Under the pieces are notes generated by a model that saw only the letters and a list, made by a program, of their open reading frames with translations, made no database searches and was not told the origin of the DNA. A stretch of 64,000 nucleotides of DNA from Craspedostauros australis (Eukaryota; Bacillariophyta; Bacillariophyceae; Mastogloiales; Achnanthaceae), in contig JAMXDE010000025.1 of the NCBI GenBank assembly GCA_026770025.1, positions 310,001 through 374,000 on the forward strand. The letters are read 5' to 3'. Position numbers and translations under genes: made by a program. Shown here piece by piece: positions 1 to 10,080 of the stretch. Positions within the stretch are counted from its first letter, which is position 1; each line of letters starts with the position of its first letter.

Positions 1-2221
1 ACAGGCATTCGCCGCACAACCAGATGGCCATGTTCCAGCCGCGCGTCGGGACGACGACAGCGATGCAGGTTGCAGCCGCGACGGCATTACAAATGAGGAT
101 GCATGCCAGCAATCCCAGGATGCCGTTGGAGGCTGGGTTGGTGGATCGTAGCCACGGGATGGGGTTCTCCGATGATGCATCATCGTGTTCGTCGTTTGCG
201 GTGCCGCGACGCGACACGACAAGGCGCTGCTGCTGTATGGACTGCGAATCTGAATGCTGCATGCGGGTGGTCGCCGCAGCGCTGAGGATGTTCCAGGATC
301 GGAAGCACGCGATGCACGTGTACCATGCCAAGATGCAAAGCCAGTTGAGCATGTCCTGTTGGCCTTCCGTCCAGATGGATTTTGTTGCTGCCACAGCTCC
401 CGGGATGAGTATTCGGGATGTGAGGAAGAGCTTGAAGAGGATGTATCCTCCGATGCGTTCGCGCGCTGCGGTCGTGACGTTGACGGTGGTCGTCGAAGAG
501 AGGAACCGAGAGGCGATGGCAATGTGGGCGACGTACGTCCACGCGAACATGCAATGCAAGACACAACCCAGACGCAACGCGTTTCCGATGACTTTGTGCG
601 CCAGCATGAGAAGCATAGTTGCGAATGTGTGTTGCGAGCGAGAGGCGTTGCTGCTGGCTCTGCCAAGTTTGGATTGTACCCAATCCGCGATGCATGGATC
701 AATCCAAGACGACTGCTGGAACAGAATGATGTGCGATCCGTCAGATGATGGCATGGAAAAGAAGGAGGCCGTCCTCGTTTTGATCTTTGGTTCGTCGTCG
801 TTCTGCATTCGCGCTGGTTTTGGTTGGATGTCAAAGATGACGGCATCGTCGACATCGCTGGGCGGGATCATGGTGGCGGGCTTGGCTTGCAGGGAGGCGA
901 AGAAGCGTTTGATGCCGTTGGGCCATCTTGGTTGCTGTTCTCCTGTCGTTGACTGCTGCTGCTGCTTGCGCTTCGTGTCATCGATTGGAGAGGGTTTTTG
1001 CTCCAGGTTGCCGTGACCTGGCAATCCAAAGGCGAAGGTGTAGACATCTTCCAAGGCCCGAACGACGAAGTGATTGGACCGTCCAGAGTTGGAATCCGTT
1101 GGTTCCTGGACCTGCGGGATCGATTGTTCGGGCTTGTTCTTGTTGTTGTCGGTCGCTGCTTTGTGTTCCTTCTGCGCTCCCAACCAAGCCGATTGGGCAA
1201 TGAGTTGCGGAAGCAGTTTGTGCTCCACCGTCTTGGGCGAGTTGATTTCCATGGAGAATGAAAAGAGCGACGATTTGTGATGAAAGATGTTGGTTCTGGC
1301 GGTTGCGTTGAGCGTTTCCACCTGGATGGGTGCCATGAGGATGGCCACGAGAGCCAGCAGACCAGAGATGATGCAGTAGACCTGACTGCCTGAGATGGAG
1401 GCGCCCCGGTGGTTGGGACGTTGGTGTGGCAGTAAAATAGATTCCGATTCGTCCAGTTGCGGATGCTGCGGTTGCCCGGTTGGTGGTGATCGTGTTGCAT
1501 TTTGCTGTTGTTGCTGCTGCTGCTGCTGCTGTTGATCGTTGTTGTTTGTGTAGGCGTCACTGCCTGCTTCCATTTCAGGTTGATTGGTGGTTGCCTGTGC
1601 AGGTGTATGGGTGGCACCGGATGCATTGGTAGACGCAACAGTGGCTGTTGGAAGCGATTGCTCGACATGATCAGGATCGTCGCTCATTCTCGCCATTGTT
1701 GCATCGTCAGATGGACGCGTGGTTGTTGCGGCAACACGATTGATGTTGCTGGGACTGAGACGCACTTGTTGATGCGTGGCGTCGTGATCAAACTCATGTC
1801 CATGACTGTGACGACGGCTGTACTCATGCGTACGCGGTTGGGCATCCGCAAAGGCGAGCGAGGAAGACGGGTCCAAGGAGCGGATGCGGTGCACCAGCGG
1901 TCTGGATGGAATGCCGGTCGTTGTGTGTTCCTGCGATGCAGTTCGGGAATCCTCGGTGGGTGCTGGCGAAGGCGAAGCCATGTTGCTGTTGCTGCTGTCG
2001 TTGTCCATGCTGTTGCTGCTCCTGATCTGATTGTCGACAGGTGTAGCTGTGATGGTGGTTCCATTAGCATTAGCATTAGCATCAACATTAGCATTAGCAT
2101 TAGTGTTCACATTAGTGTCCACATCAACACCATCATGGATGGCATCTGGACTGATGCGAGGAACAGCTGACGCTGCGGAAGCAAGCCCAGAGTCCTCCTG
2201 CATGGTTACATCCGTCGCCAT
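1..2221 (-). CDS. Multi-pass membrane protein, possibly AMFR/RIN2-type ER E3 ligase (3' truncated by window edge)
   Basis: An open minus-strand frame runs from the first ATG (2221) off the left edge, giving about 740 residues; the next upstream in-frame stop is at 2369-2371. The first ~270 residues are low complexity (Asn-Ala hexanucleotide repeat, Ser/Asn runs, a run of about 11 Gln at 1502-1534). Hydrophobic segments follow: one near 1325-1380, then several between about 640 and 300 and a last one near 60-130. The stretch RERIGGYILFK, then a hydrophobic span ending CFRSWNIL and a Ser/Thr-rich tail, resembles the last membrane helices before the RING of AMFR/gp78 and plant RIN2 (ER-associated degradation). 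That resemblance is by eye; the RING and CUE regions would lie beyond the window. The membrane topology is seen directly, the ligase identity is inference. Other multi-pass proteins remain possible. Confidence 0.6.
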   Translation of the reverse strand, partial: MATDVTMQEDSGLASAASAVPRISPDAIHDGVDVDTNVNTNANANVDANANANGTTITATPVDNQIRSSNSMDNDSSNSNMASPSPAPTEDSRTASQEHTTTGIPSRPLVHRIRSLDPSSSLAFADAQPRTHEYSRRHSHGHEFDHDATHQQVRLSPSNINRVAATTTRPSDDATMARMSDDPDHVEQSLPTATVASTNASGATHTPAQATTNQPEMEAGSDAYTNNNDQQQQQQQQQQQNATRSPPTGQPQHPQLDESESILLPHQRPNHRGASISGSQVYCIISGLLALVAILMAPIQVETLNATARTNIFHHKSSLFSFSMEINSPKTVEHKLLPQLIAQSAWLGAQKEHKAATDNNKNKPEQSIPQVQEPTDSNSGRSNHFVVRALEDVYTFAFGLPGHGNLEQKPSPIDDTKRKQQQQSTTGEQQPRWPNGIKRFFASLQAKPATMIPPSDVDDAVIFDIQPKPARMQNDDEPKIKTRTASFFSMPSSDGSHIILFQQSSWIDPCIADWVQSKLGRASSNASRSQHTFATMLLMLAHKVIGNALRLGCVLHCMFAWTYVAHIAIASRFLSSTTTVNVTTAARERIGGYILFKLFLTSRILIPGAVAATKSIWTEGQQDMLNWLCILAWYTCIACFRSWNILSAAATTRMQHSDSQSIQQQRLVVSRRGTANDEHDDASSENPIPWLRSTNPASNGILGLLACILICNAVAAATCIAVVVPTRGWNMAIWLCGECL
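1502..1534. repeat. CTG/CAG microsatellite (poly-Gln in the edge gene)
   Basis: A run of TTG/CTG triplets reads on the minus strand as eleven consecutive Gln codons, mostly CAG with CAA interruptions, in the disordered N-terminus of the edge gene. Confidence 0.85.
2063..2116. repeat. Imperfect ATTAGC hexanucleotide repeat
   Basis: About nine ATTAGC-like units (some ATCAAC or ATTAGT) encode an Asn-Ala repeat on the minus strand near the N-terminus of the edge gene. Its length is a multiple of three, so unit-number changes would keep the frame. Confidence 0.8.
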
Positions 2222-3283
2222 TGTTGCTGCTGTCGATGTGAGTGTTCGTGTTGGTCTTCGTGTTGGTATCTGCGTGGATAACAATTCCTCCTTTGGTTGG
2301 CTGCGGTTGGCTGAGGAAGATCGCGCGAAGGTGAAAAGAACCACCGAAAACGAGAACCAGGCAATACTTCAGAGTGCTCTGCAGAGTGCTCCTGTGGGGT
2401 TGTGCGAGCTATGTTGAGAAGGTGTGCTTCCTTGCGATGCAATGCAATACGATGCAGCTGGATTAAGGGGACAGGCCTCAACTGAACTCAAGCCGAGCGA
2501 GCTTGTGGCTGCGGAGGACTAATCTTGTGTGTTGATCGCGGTTTCTTGCTTCCTCTCAATCCCAATCTCTGTGTTCTCCTTCGTTTCGTTCCACGAACTT
2601 GCGCGATGCTGCTGCAGTGGCTTTCGCAGAGTACGTATGGTTCCGTGCCGAACGCTCTCAATGGCAATGGCAACGACCTCAGTCCAAAGCAATCCAGTTG
2701 GCGTCGACCGAGAGGAGAGTATGTGGATTACGATCTATGGGATGTGTGATGGGGTGTCTGTTTGTGCAACGGAATGACATCAACAACAAGAACAACAAAC
2801 AAAAGACATGGACACACACAACGCACCACCAAGAAACCCATCGGTTGCCTCTCTGTCTGTGCGTGTGTCTGCGTGTCAATCGTTGTGAGAATGGGCTTGA
2901 TTGAGAGCATCCAAAATCGTCCTTCTTCTTGTTGTTGCCTGCGACAAGGATCCTTGTCCGACGTCAGTTATCCTTGGCACATGTACGCCAACAATTATTA
3001 TTTTTCATGAGAGAACTGGCCCCAATGCTAGGGATAACATTGTCGCGCCATTTATGGGATTGACTCGGGAATCAGACACGTTCTTCGCCATCTCATTCAC
3101 GTGTCTCGACATTCTGCGAAAACACACGAACAACGCAGTCTCCTCATTTTCTGGTATCTTCATCTCCATCTCTTCACCACTGCTATGCACACACAAGCAC
3201 AATCGACGAGTACCAATACTGCCTAACTCTCCTTGCACTCCAGTGCGATACATACTACATACTGGGATTCTATACACCCAACC
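2222..3283. other. Intergenic region between divergent genes
   Basis: This 1.06-kb stretch separates the starts of the minus-strand membrane protein gene and the plus-strand dehydrogenase gene, so it should hold both promoters and 5' leaders. It contains pyrimidine-rich tracts and short CA-rich runs (2810-2830). Small frames here look like chance. No promoter element could be assigned with confidence. Confidence 0.6.
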
Positions 3284-4769
3284 ATGAACGATTGCATCGC
3301 GTTGAACAACGCCGCCATCCACCCTGGATTCTGCGCCTACGAGATCCCCATAGCCGTCACATCCGCACGTTCCATCGTCCCCATTGGCACGTCATCCGGC
3401 TTGATCCTGGATCGCGGCGACGGCGGCGCCATCAAGTACTTTGAAGACACCGACGGCGACGACATTCCCGATACGATCCGCGTATTGCGGCGACAGCCCT
3501 ACATCAACCATGGCCTCGCCGTGCACAACAATTTCATCTACGCCTCGCGCGATCGCGAAGTCTATCGATGGCCCCTGCAGGAGTTTGAAACCATGTTGGG
3601 CGATCCCGAGATCATCCTGCAGAACATCAACCAAGATGGAGCGGGCGGAGCCCCGCAGGGACACACGACGCGCACTCTCATCTTTGACGACCAGGATCGG
3701 CTCTACGTCTCGGTCGGTTCCAACGGCAACGTCGATCCCAACTCGCATCGTTCGCGCATACGGCGGTTTGCGTTGCAGGACGAGAACAACGACTTTCAGC
3801 AAGGCGAGGTCTTTGCCGACGGCGTGCGCAATATCGTGGGTATGGCCTTTGATAAGCATGGCGTGTTGTGGGGTGTCGAGAATAGCGCCGATAATCTCAA
3901 GCGTGAAGATCTGGGAGGCGACATTCACAACGATAATCCGGTGCGTAGTCTGTGTTGCGATCCGCTGTCTCGCTCAGCTCCGCTGTCCCATATTCAGACC
4001 ATACTTACGCTCACGCCAACCACATCCCAAATGACATGAACAGGCTGACGAACTGAATCGGTTCACCGAGAATGATGCCGGCATGCACTGGGGATACCCA
4101 AACTGCTTTACCGAATTCGAGCTATCCGCCGACGTCGCAAAGGGTCGCGGCACGGCATGGGCCTGGCCGTCCTTCCTCAACGAGGGATACACCGATGAAC
4201 AGTGCCGCACTGATCACATCGCACCGGCCATGGCCCTGCAAGCACATTCGGCGCCGCTGGGCATCACATTCTACGAATGGAAAACAGATCGGCCATCGCA
4301 ATGCGCGGATACAGCCTTTCCGCAATGGATGGACGGTTACGCCTTTCTGGCGTATCATGGATCTTGGAATCGCGATATTCCCACCGGATACAAGGTGGTG
4401 TACGTCGCCATGGATTCCGACGGCCGCGTCTCTGGTGCGGAGCCCGTCGATCTGTTGGGGCATGTTGCTCCCAATGCCAAGTGGGAGGACGGGTTCCGTC
4501 CCGTCGATGTCGCCTTCGATGATTGCGGTCGATTGTGGGTCACGAGCGATGGCTCCAATCAACGTGGTTCCAAGCTTGTGCGCATGGAGTATCTCATGGA
4601 CGACGGCAACGGCACTGCAGTTGGCGACAATGCAACCTCGACGGATACAGCCACCCCGCAGTGTCGATCGTGCAAAGAACGCGAATCGGCAGCCAACGTG
4701 AGGATGGTGCAAGTAGCTGGATTGCTCACGGTCGTGTCGGGATTGTTTTTGATGTTCGGTATGGCGTGA
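3284..4769 (+). CDS. PQQ-type glucose/sorbosone dehydrogenase-like beta-propeller protein
   Basis: Two exons, 3284-3940 and 4044-4769, flank a 103-bp GT-AG intron; the join restores GGDIHNDNP|ADELNRFTEN, giving 460 residues, normal for the family. Family landmarks appear in order: FCAYEI near the N-terminus, INHGLAVH, GHTTRTLIFDDQDRLYVSVG, RNIVGMAFDKHGVLWGVE, DAGMHWGYPNC, HSAPLGITFYEW, AYHGSWNRDIPTGYKVVYV and RPVDVAFDDCGRLWV. Known relatives are six-bladed propellers oxidising sugars with PQQ; whether this one binds PQQ is not shown. The start at 3284 has an ACC before the ATG, and the domain begins almost at once, so there is no clear signal peptide; an upstream exon could be missing. The C-terminus ends in a ~17-residue hydrophobic tail (LLTVVSGLFLMFGMA), suggesting a tail anchor or GPI-type signal. 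Confidence 0.85.
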
Positions 4770-5188
4770 GAAAATGACGACCAATCATCATTGATTTGGC
4801 GTACCAACAAGGTGCGCAACGATGAAGAGGCACCAGTATTCGAACTCTTATATATTTTATTATATGTAAGAGCTACAAGTGGAGCGTGTAATTATTGAGG
4901 TGTGCAACCATTGAATGTGAGGGTAGAGCCATTGTACAGCTGTTATTGTACAGACACATAGATAGAGAAGAGCAACAGATGGGAAAACCAAGCGATATGC
5001 TCTATTCGACGCGAATCCACTCTGTTGGAGCGGTGCTTGTATCCAGAAGTTGGTTCCTATTGTCTTTATGTGCTCTCTCTCTCTCTCTTCGAGGAACACC
5101 ACGAGTACGTTTGTTTGGCAAGCTATGAATATGATGTGTTCGAGAGAAGTCTCTCAAAAATTGAATCGATACAGTGATTCGGTCACTG
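4770..5188. other. Intergenic region between convergent genes
   Basis: Holds the 3' flanks of the dehydrogenase gene and of the small minus-strand gene. An imperfect AT-rich inverted repeat lies at about 4849-4875 (CTCTTA arm against TAAGAG), roughly 80 bases past the dehydrogenase stop, and could be part of its 3' UTR or polyadenylation region. A CT dinucleotide run lies at 5070-5089. Confidence 0.5.
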
Positions 5189-5605
5189 TCATCTCGTTCT
5201 GTAGATCACAATCTTCTGCTCCTCCATCACTGCGACGCAGCCATACTTGGCCAGCGTCGTCCGATTCAATCGCCGCAGCGCGATGGCGACTGAAAATCGA
5301 GCGAAAGGCATGGACTGGGAAGATCGAATGCGCTTCACGATCTGCCTCCACTGGGGCTCCGTCATTCCGCGATGGATGAGAGCGTTGGTCAAGATGGCAC
5401 GCTTGCCCTGGTGCGTGATGTACGCCAGTGGCTTGACAATGCCCTTATCTGAGCATCGCGATGGGTGCTGTTCTCGCAGCGACGGTGGTGTCGGGTATTC
5501 GGTTTGCCTCATGATGTGGTCGGATGTGGAGAGATCATCGTCCAAAGTGTCGTCGTCGTACGATAACGAGCTAATGGTGCGCGTGACGAATTGCATCTGT
5601 GTCAT
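5189..5605 (-). CDS. Hypothetical small basic protein
   Basis: The reading frame extends upstream, but the ATG at 5605 is the likely start because the region before it is a simple (AAC ATT)-type repeat typical of a leader. This gives 138 residues. The N-terminal half is Asp/Ser/Thr rich (SYDDDTLDDDLSTSD). The C-terminal ~75 residues look folded and basic, with GKRAILTNALIHRGMTE, EPQWRQIVKRIRS and ARFSVAIALRRLNRTTLAK. I do not recognise a family. The frame on the opposite strand (5247-5690) is poorer and is treated as its shadow. Confidence 0.5.
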   Translation of the reverse strand: MTQMQFVTRTISSLSYDDDTLDDDLSTSDHIMRQTEYPTPPSLREQHPSRCSDKGIVKPLAYITHQGKRAILTNALIHRGMTEPQWRQIVKRIRSSQSMPFARFSVAIALRRLNRTTLAKYGCVAVMEEQKIVIYRTR

Positions 5606-7090
5606 GGTGGTGTTGATGTTAATGTTGATGTTGGTGTTAATGTTGGTGTTAATGTTGGTGGTAGTAGGAGTGCTTGTTTGCTGTTGTTGAATTTGTGAGT
5701 GTTGTGGTCGGTGCTTTTTTGGCTTTGTGTCCTTGTGTTGGCAGGACGCTGGATGTGTGGTGTGCGTGTCTGCGAGCGTGTGCAGTGCAACTCGCCCTCC
5801 TGTTTTCTGCGAGAGGGGTGTGGATGGAGGTGGTGTTCTTGTGTGTCGAAGTTTGTGGAGAGTTTGTGTTTGGGACCTCTCTGCTCGTGGTGTGATGTCG
5901 GTCCTGGGAATCAGCGATGACTGAGAATTTCTGGTTGTGTTGTGTTCGCTTCTGTGAAAAATGGCGCGCGAAACTGTTTGTGCGGTTCTGCTTTTTATGA
6001 GCGAAACGAGGAGAGAGGTCAGAAAGCGGCATCGCATCCTTCTTCTCTTCGGTTCATTCGTGCATTCTCGGTGTCCGTGCCGAAACGTGACTGATAGTTT
6101 CGACCAAGTAAGTCATGTTTTGGTTGGTTGATGTGAAGCCATCGACGTTGATGGGAACACCAGTACCCGCCAAATGCTTACCAGTACTGTGCGAACCACA
6201 CCGAGCGCCTGTGTTCCCAAGACCAGACACCAGAGACCAGAATTACGATCTACCCTTCCAGACCGCCTCTCTCTCTCTCTCTTGCGCGGTCGTAGAGAAG
6301 AGCAGAGGACGTATGCACTCTCTGTCCAACCACCATTCGATCGGCGACGATGTTGTCCATTCCGCAGCCCACATCTGCCCACCAAGAGGGGTCGAGACAG
6401 TGAACACAACAGAATCGAATCGAAATACAGATGAGTGGCTCGTATTCTGGAGAGAGAGAGAGTACGTACTCAAATCTCCACTTCACACAACTCTACGAGT
6501 AAGAACAATTTGGACTATCTTAAGTCTCCAGAGCACGGTAGTTCTCAAGCACTTGGGACGAAAGACGGACAGTGCTGACTTCGAGTCCTCTCCACACCGA
6601 GGCTCTAGTGTCTATCTCTAGACTAGATAGTACTTCAGAAGTGATCGGTTTGGTCATCGCCCTTTTCGGCGGTTTTCCACGACACGGTGCGCAATCGTGA
6701 CAAAAGGAACACAAAACAAGGCGCAGAACGATGGAAGCAACGAGAACGAAAGAAATGACGAACGAAGGAATCAAGGGAGAGACGAAGATGTGGGTGGAGG
6801 CGACACGACAACAATGACGATAACAATGACGATGATGTTGTTGTGTGTGTATTAGTATGTACCATACGTTCTCACAGAATACACAGCAACAGAATAGTCA
6901 ATCTCAATAGTAGCACATCAGAGCACAAGTTCACAACTCAACGCAACGCCACTTCACTCCACCAGACTCCAATCTGATTCCAATCTGATTCCAACAACTT
7001 GAAGTTTGAAGCGGATTGCAGAGCACAGCACCCATCAAGCAACTACTGCAGAATAGTATAGTACAATAATATTATACTACTTGCACGAAC
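5606..7090. other. Intergenic region between divergent genes
   Basis: About 1.5 kb between the starts of the small minus-strand gene and the plus-strand PDZ gene, so it probably holds both promoters. It begins with an imperfect GTTAAT/GTTGAT hexanucleotide repeat (5608-5660). A CT run sits at 6266-6284, and an AT-rich near-palindrome (around 7057-7078) lies 15-35 bases before the PDZ start. Small frames inside look like chance. Confidence 0.5.
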
Positions 7091-8773
7091 ATGACGGCCG
7101 ACACCTCTCCGAATGCAACGACTGCATCACCGACTGCGCCACCTTCGAAAACCACCGCCGCAACGCAAGAAGAATCACCAGCCCCGCTCAACGTCACGGC
7201 CATGCGAGCATGCCAGATCAGCGTCAGCGTCTTCAAGGAGACCAAGGAGACACGATGGGGCATTGCGCTGGATCCGGGCAGCGCCACCATCCTGCAGGAC
7301 GACGATACCTGCAAGATCAACGGCGTCGTGGTGACGGCCTTGACGCACGATGGTTTGCTGGGACCGTTGGTGGGAGACGAGGTTCTGCGCGTCGGCGATC
7401 TGCTGTGGACCATCAATGGCATGCGGTATCGCAATGCGAAACGCGCCACGCAGCGGTTGCTTGGTTTGCAAGGTGATATCACGTTGGTGTTTGCCACCAA
7501 TTGTGAAGACTTGAATGGTGATTCATCCACGCCGGCAGTCGCAGCAACAGCTATCACCAATGATGATGATCAAGACGATGAATCCAAGGCTCAAAGCGAC
7601 GACGTTGACCAGCAGAAGGAGCAACAACCGCAGCCCAAGATGATCAACGTGCACCCGAATGTGTATGAAGCAGTCGTGGTGAAACGCAATATCGATGCGA
7701 GGTTGGGCATTGGATTTCACAGTGTCCTTGCGGCGCCTGCGGCGGCTGATGCACAAGAACAGCAACCGCAGCAGGAGGAGGGAGAAGAAGGAGCTGAGGG
7801 CACTGAAACCAACGAAGAAGGCGCAGCTGATGGAAAGGACAAGCCAGCGTCCACCAATGAAGAGGGGACCAACAAAGATGAAGGCGCAGCAGTGAAAAAC
7901 GAAGCCGAAGAAGAACAACCTACAACAGAACCAGCCGAATCATCCACCACAAGCGCCAACGCCAAAGACGACGATGACACGCAACAACCGCAAGGCACAC
8001 CCTTGCTTGCCGTCCGCGTCATCGACCCCAAGGCCGTCCTCTCCTCCAGCCTTCTGCAGCACAACGACCTGATCCTCTGCGTGAACGGCGCCGCCGCCTC
8101 GCACTGGACCGCAACGCAAGCCATCGACCATCTGCGCCGATGCCAATCTCGCATGGTGCGCCTCACCGTCCTGCGCACGCAACCCACGATCCTGTCGCGC
8201 AGCCAGCAGATGCTGCGACAAGCCAAACGCGCCGGCATCGCGCTGGGTGGCGGCACCATGGTGGGCGTCGGTCTGATCTTCATCCCCACGTTGCCCCCGC
8301 CCTTCGGCGAGGTCCTGATCGTCGGCGGCATCAGCGTGCTGGGCACCGAATTTGAGGGACCCAAGAAGGTGATGCGCAATGCGCGCGATTCGTTGGTGCG
8401 CGTTGTCGATGATGATGCGGCGGTGGAAGCAGAGAGTAGCAAGGAACCGCCGAAGCGCGGTATGGGAGATCGGTTGAAGCGGTTCGGGCGCAACGTGGTG
8501 TTGCCGTTCTTGGATCAGGTGGTGGGTGATAGCGATCGTTCCGCGGCCGCAGCGGCGGATGGTGGTAAGAAGGATGGTGAAGAAGCTGGAGACGAGAAGA
8601 AGGAAGGGGATGTTGTCGATGACGTTGCCGATGATGGAAGCGGCTCCAAGAAGGAAGGCCATGTTGCGGAGGCGGATGAAGGGGAAGAGAAGAAGGAGGA
8701 TGACGATGTTGCCGTTTTAGTGAAGCCGGCTCCTGTGCAACCGGTTGCTGCGAATGCAGACACGCCAGAGTGA
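7091..8773 (+). CDS. Double PDZ-domain protein with PGPGW membrane hairpin
   Basis: A single exon encodes 560 residues. PDZ1 spans about residues 43-136 (RWGIALDPG, then GDEVLRVGDLLWTINGM). PDZ2 spans about 192-361 but is split: its first strands (VYEAVVVKRNIDARLGIGF) are separated from the rest (LLQHNDLILCVNG) by a ~90-residue Glu/Gln/Ala-rich insert (about 218-307). Residues 377-430 hold GGGTMVGVGLIFIPTLPPPF followed by GEVLIVGGISVLGTEFEGP, matching the PGPGW family hydrophobic hairpin of bacterial and plastid membrane proteins, with PPPF in place of PGPG. The C-terminal ~130 residues are charged and disordered (Lys/Glu/Asp). Inference: a membrane-attached scaffold. No signal peptide is apparent, and compartment and partners are unknown. 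Confidence 0.8.
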   Translation: MTADTSPNATTASPTAPPSKTTAATQEESPAPLNVTAMRACQISVSVFKETKETRWGIALDPGSATILQDDDTCKINGVVVTALTHDGLLGPLVGDEVLRVGDLLWTINGMRYRNAKRATQRLLGLQGDITLVFATNCEDLNGDSSTPAVAATAITNDDDQDDESKAQSDDVDQQKEQQPQPKMINVHPNVYEAVVVKRNIDARLGIGFHSVLAAPAAADAQEQQPQQEEGEEGAEGTETNEEGAADGKDKPASTNEEGTNKDEGAAVKNEAEEEQPTTEPAESSTTSANAKDDDDTQQPQGTPLLAVRVIDPKAVLSSSLLQHNDLILCVNGAAASHWTATQAIDHLRRCQSRMVRLTVLRTQPTILSRSQQMLRQAKRAGIALGGGTMVGVGLIFIPTLPPPFGEVLIVGGISVLGTEFEGPKKVMRNARDSLVRVVDDDAAVEAESSKEPPKRGMGDRLKRFGRNVVLPFLDQVVGDSDRSAAAAADGGKKDGEEAGDEKKEGDVVDDVADDGSGSKKEGHVAEADEGEEKKEDDDVAVLVKPAPVQPVAANADTPE

Positions 8774-10080
8774 GGATGTCCACAGCGAAAAGAGTAACTC
8801 TCTGTCCTCCTGGTAACCTTTAGCATGTGAAACTGATCGATTACGAGTGTTCTCGGTTGGCGGAGAGCATGAGCAGAGTGAGCTGCACAGCACAGCTTGT
8901 GCTCTGTCTGGATGGTCCATCTGCATGTGCCTGTCCACACACCACCAGCCATTGCATGGCGGTCCCGCAGAATAGCCCACGCTAATGAATTTGTGTTCGT
9001 CAGTGACGTTACGTAATAATCAAGGCATATATTGTCTGCGCATCAGGACGCACGAACGACATGAAATCACTTATGATGTATTCGTCGTTGATAGTGTCGT
9101 ACCGGCATGGTATGAAATAAGGAACGCGGCTGCGCAGAAGTCATAAATGGGTTCTGGATCTACGTTAGCGCCTTTTGTTTCGCGCGCAGCAGTTCATCGA
9201 CCGGTTTGTGACTGTGACGAAGACGACAGCTACGCAGCGTCTGGTGTAAGAAGCTGCATACCAAGACAGGAAGCAACATTGAGGGCTTTGCATGTCCTCT
9301 GTGGATGGTGGAGCATACCGTCTGTTGGTTGAGTTGTGTTGATTCAAGTTGATGGTTGCAATGTGACCCCAAGAGGAGACAGTCAACACACAAAAGCACT
9401 TCCAGAAGATATAACATTGTGGATACACAAGCAAAGAGAGAAGGAGAGAGGAAGCAAAGAGAGAGAGAGAGAGAGTGAGATCAGGGTTGCGAGTCATTCT
9501 TGGTCCACAAGCAAGCAAGGAAGCAAGCAAGCAAGGAAGCAAGCGCGCGCAAAGAGAGAAGGTGCTGGTGTTGCGGAACATCCAAGTGCATCCCATACGA
9601 GTAGCACAGTGCGAGCTGCACGATACGAGACCACACAACCGTTGTCCACAAGCAACGTCCCTCAGCGCAGTCGGTTGCTGGAACGGCAACAAAAAAGGCG
9701 ATCAGCGGTGGTTGCGAGTACAGCCCCATCACAAGCGCGCGCATTCATTCATTTGCATTCGACACCCTGACACCTCTTTTGCCCAGCAGCAGCAGCGACG
9801 GCAATAGCGACGGCGCACCATAGCATTGCGTTGAGTCGCACCGAGTTGAGTTGAGTTGAACAGAACAGAGGAACACGCGGAGAAGACATCGTGCATATAG
9901 CAGAGCCCACAGCAGAGCCCACAGCAGCGCAACTCTCCTTATCAAGCACTGGCGAAGCAACGCATTGCAAGGCACAAATCAGACAACGGAGAACGACAAC
10001 GGGCGCTGGGATTGTTGAAGCAATACAGCGGCGTATCGTACAGCGGCGCATCGTACAGCGGCGTACCGCAGTAGCACAGC
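8774..10080. other. Intergenic region with simple repeats and long 5' leader
   Basis: About 1.3 kb between the PDZ gene and the large CHAT gene. It contains a GA run (9448-9478), an AAGC/AAGGAAGC run (9506-9545), a direct repeat of CAGAGCCCACAG (around 9900-9930) and a tandem CAGCGGCGNATCGTA unit (around 10024-10065) just before the next ATG. The last ~250 bases are purine-rich with few T and fit a 5' UTR. No convincing gene was seen. Confidence 0.6.
9448..9545. repeat. GA and AAGC microsatellites
   Basis: A GAGA run of about 30 bases is followed by an AAGC/AAGG tetranucleotide tract, upstream of the large CHAT-domain gene. Confidence 0.75.

Noticed and set aside
24-1016. A 330-residue plus-strand frame at the left edge.
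   Set aside because: Met/Cys-rich with no domain. The minus strand here encodes a coherent multi-pass membrane protein continuing to 2221.
9165-9692. 175-codon minus frame with a leucine/cysteine-rich stretch.
   Set aside because: Its hydrophobic part is the GA microsatellite read as Leu-Ser, and it has no supporting domain.
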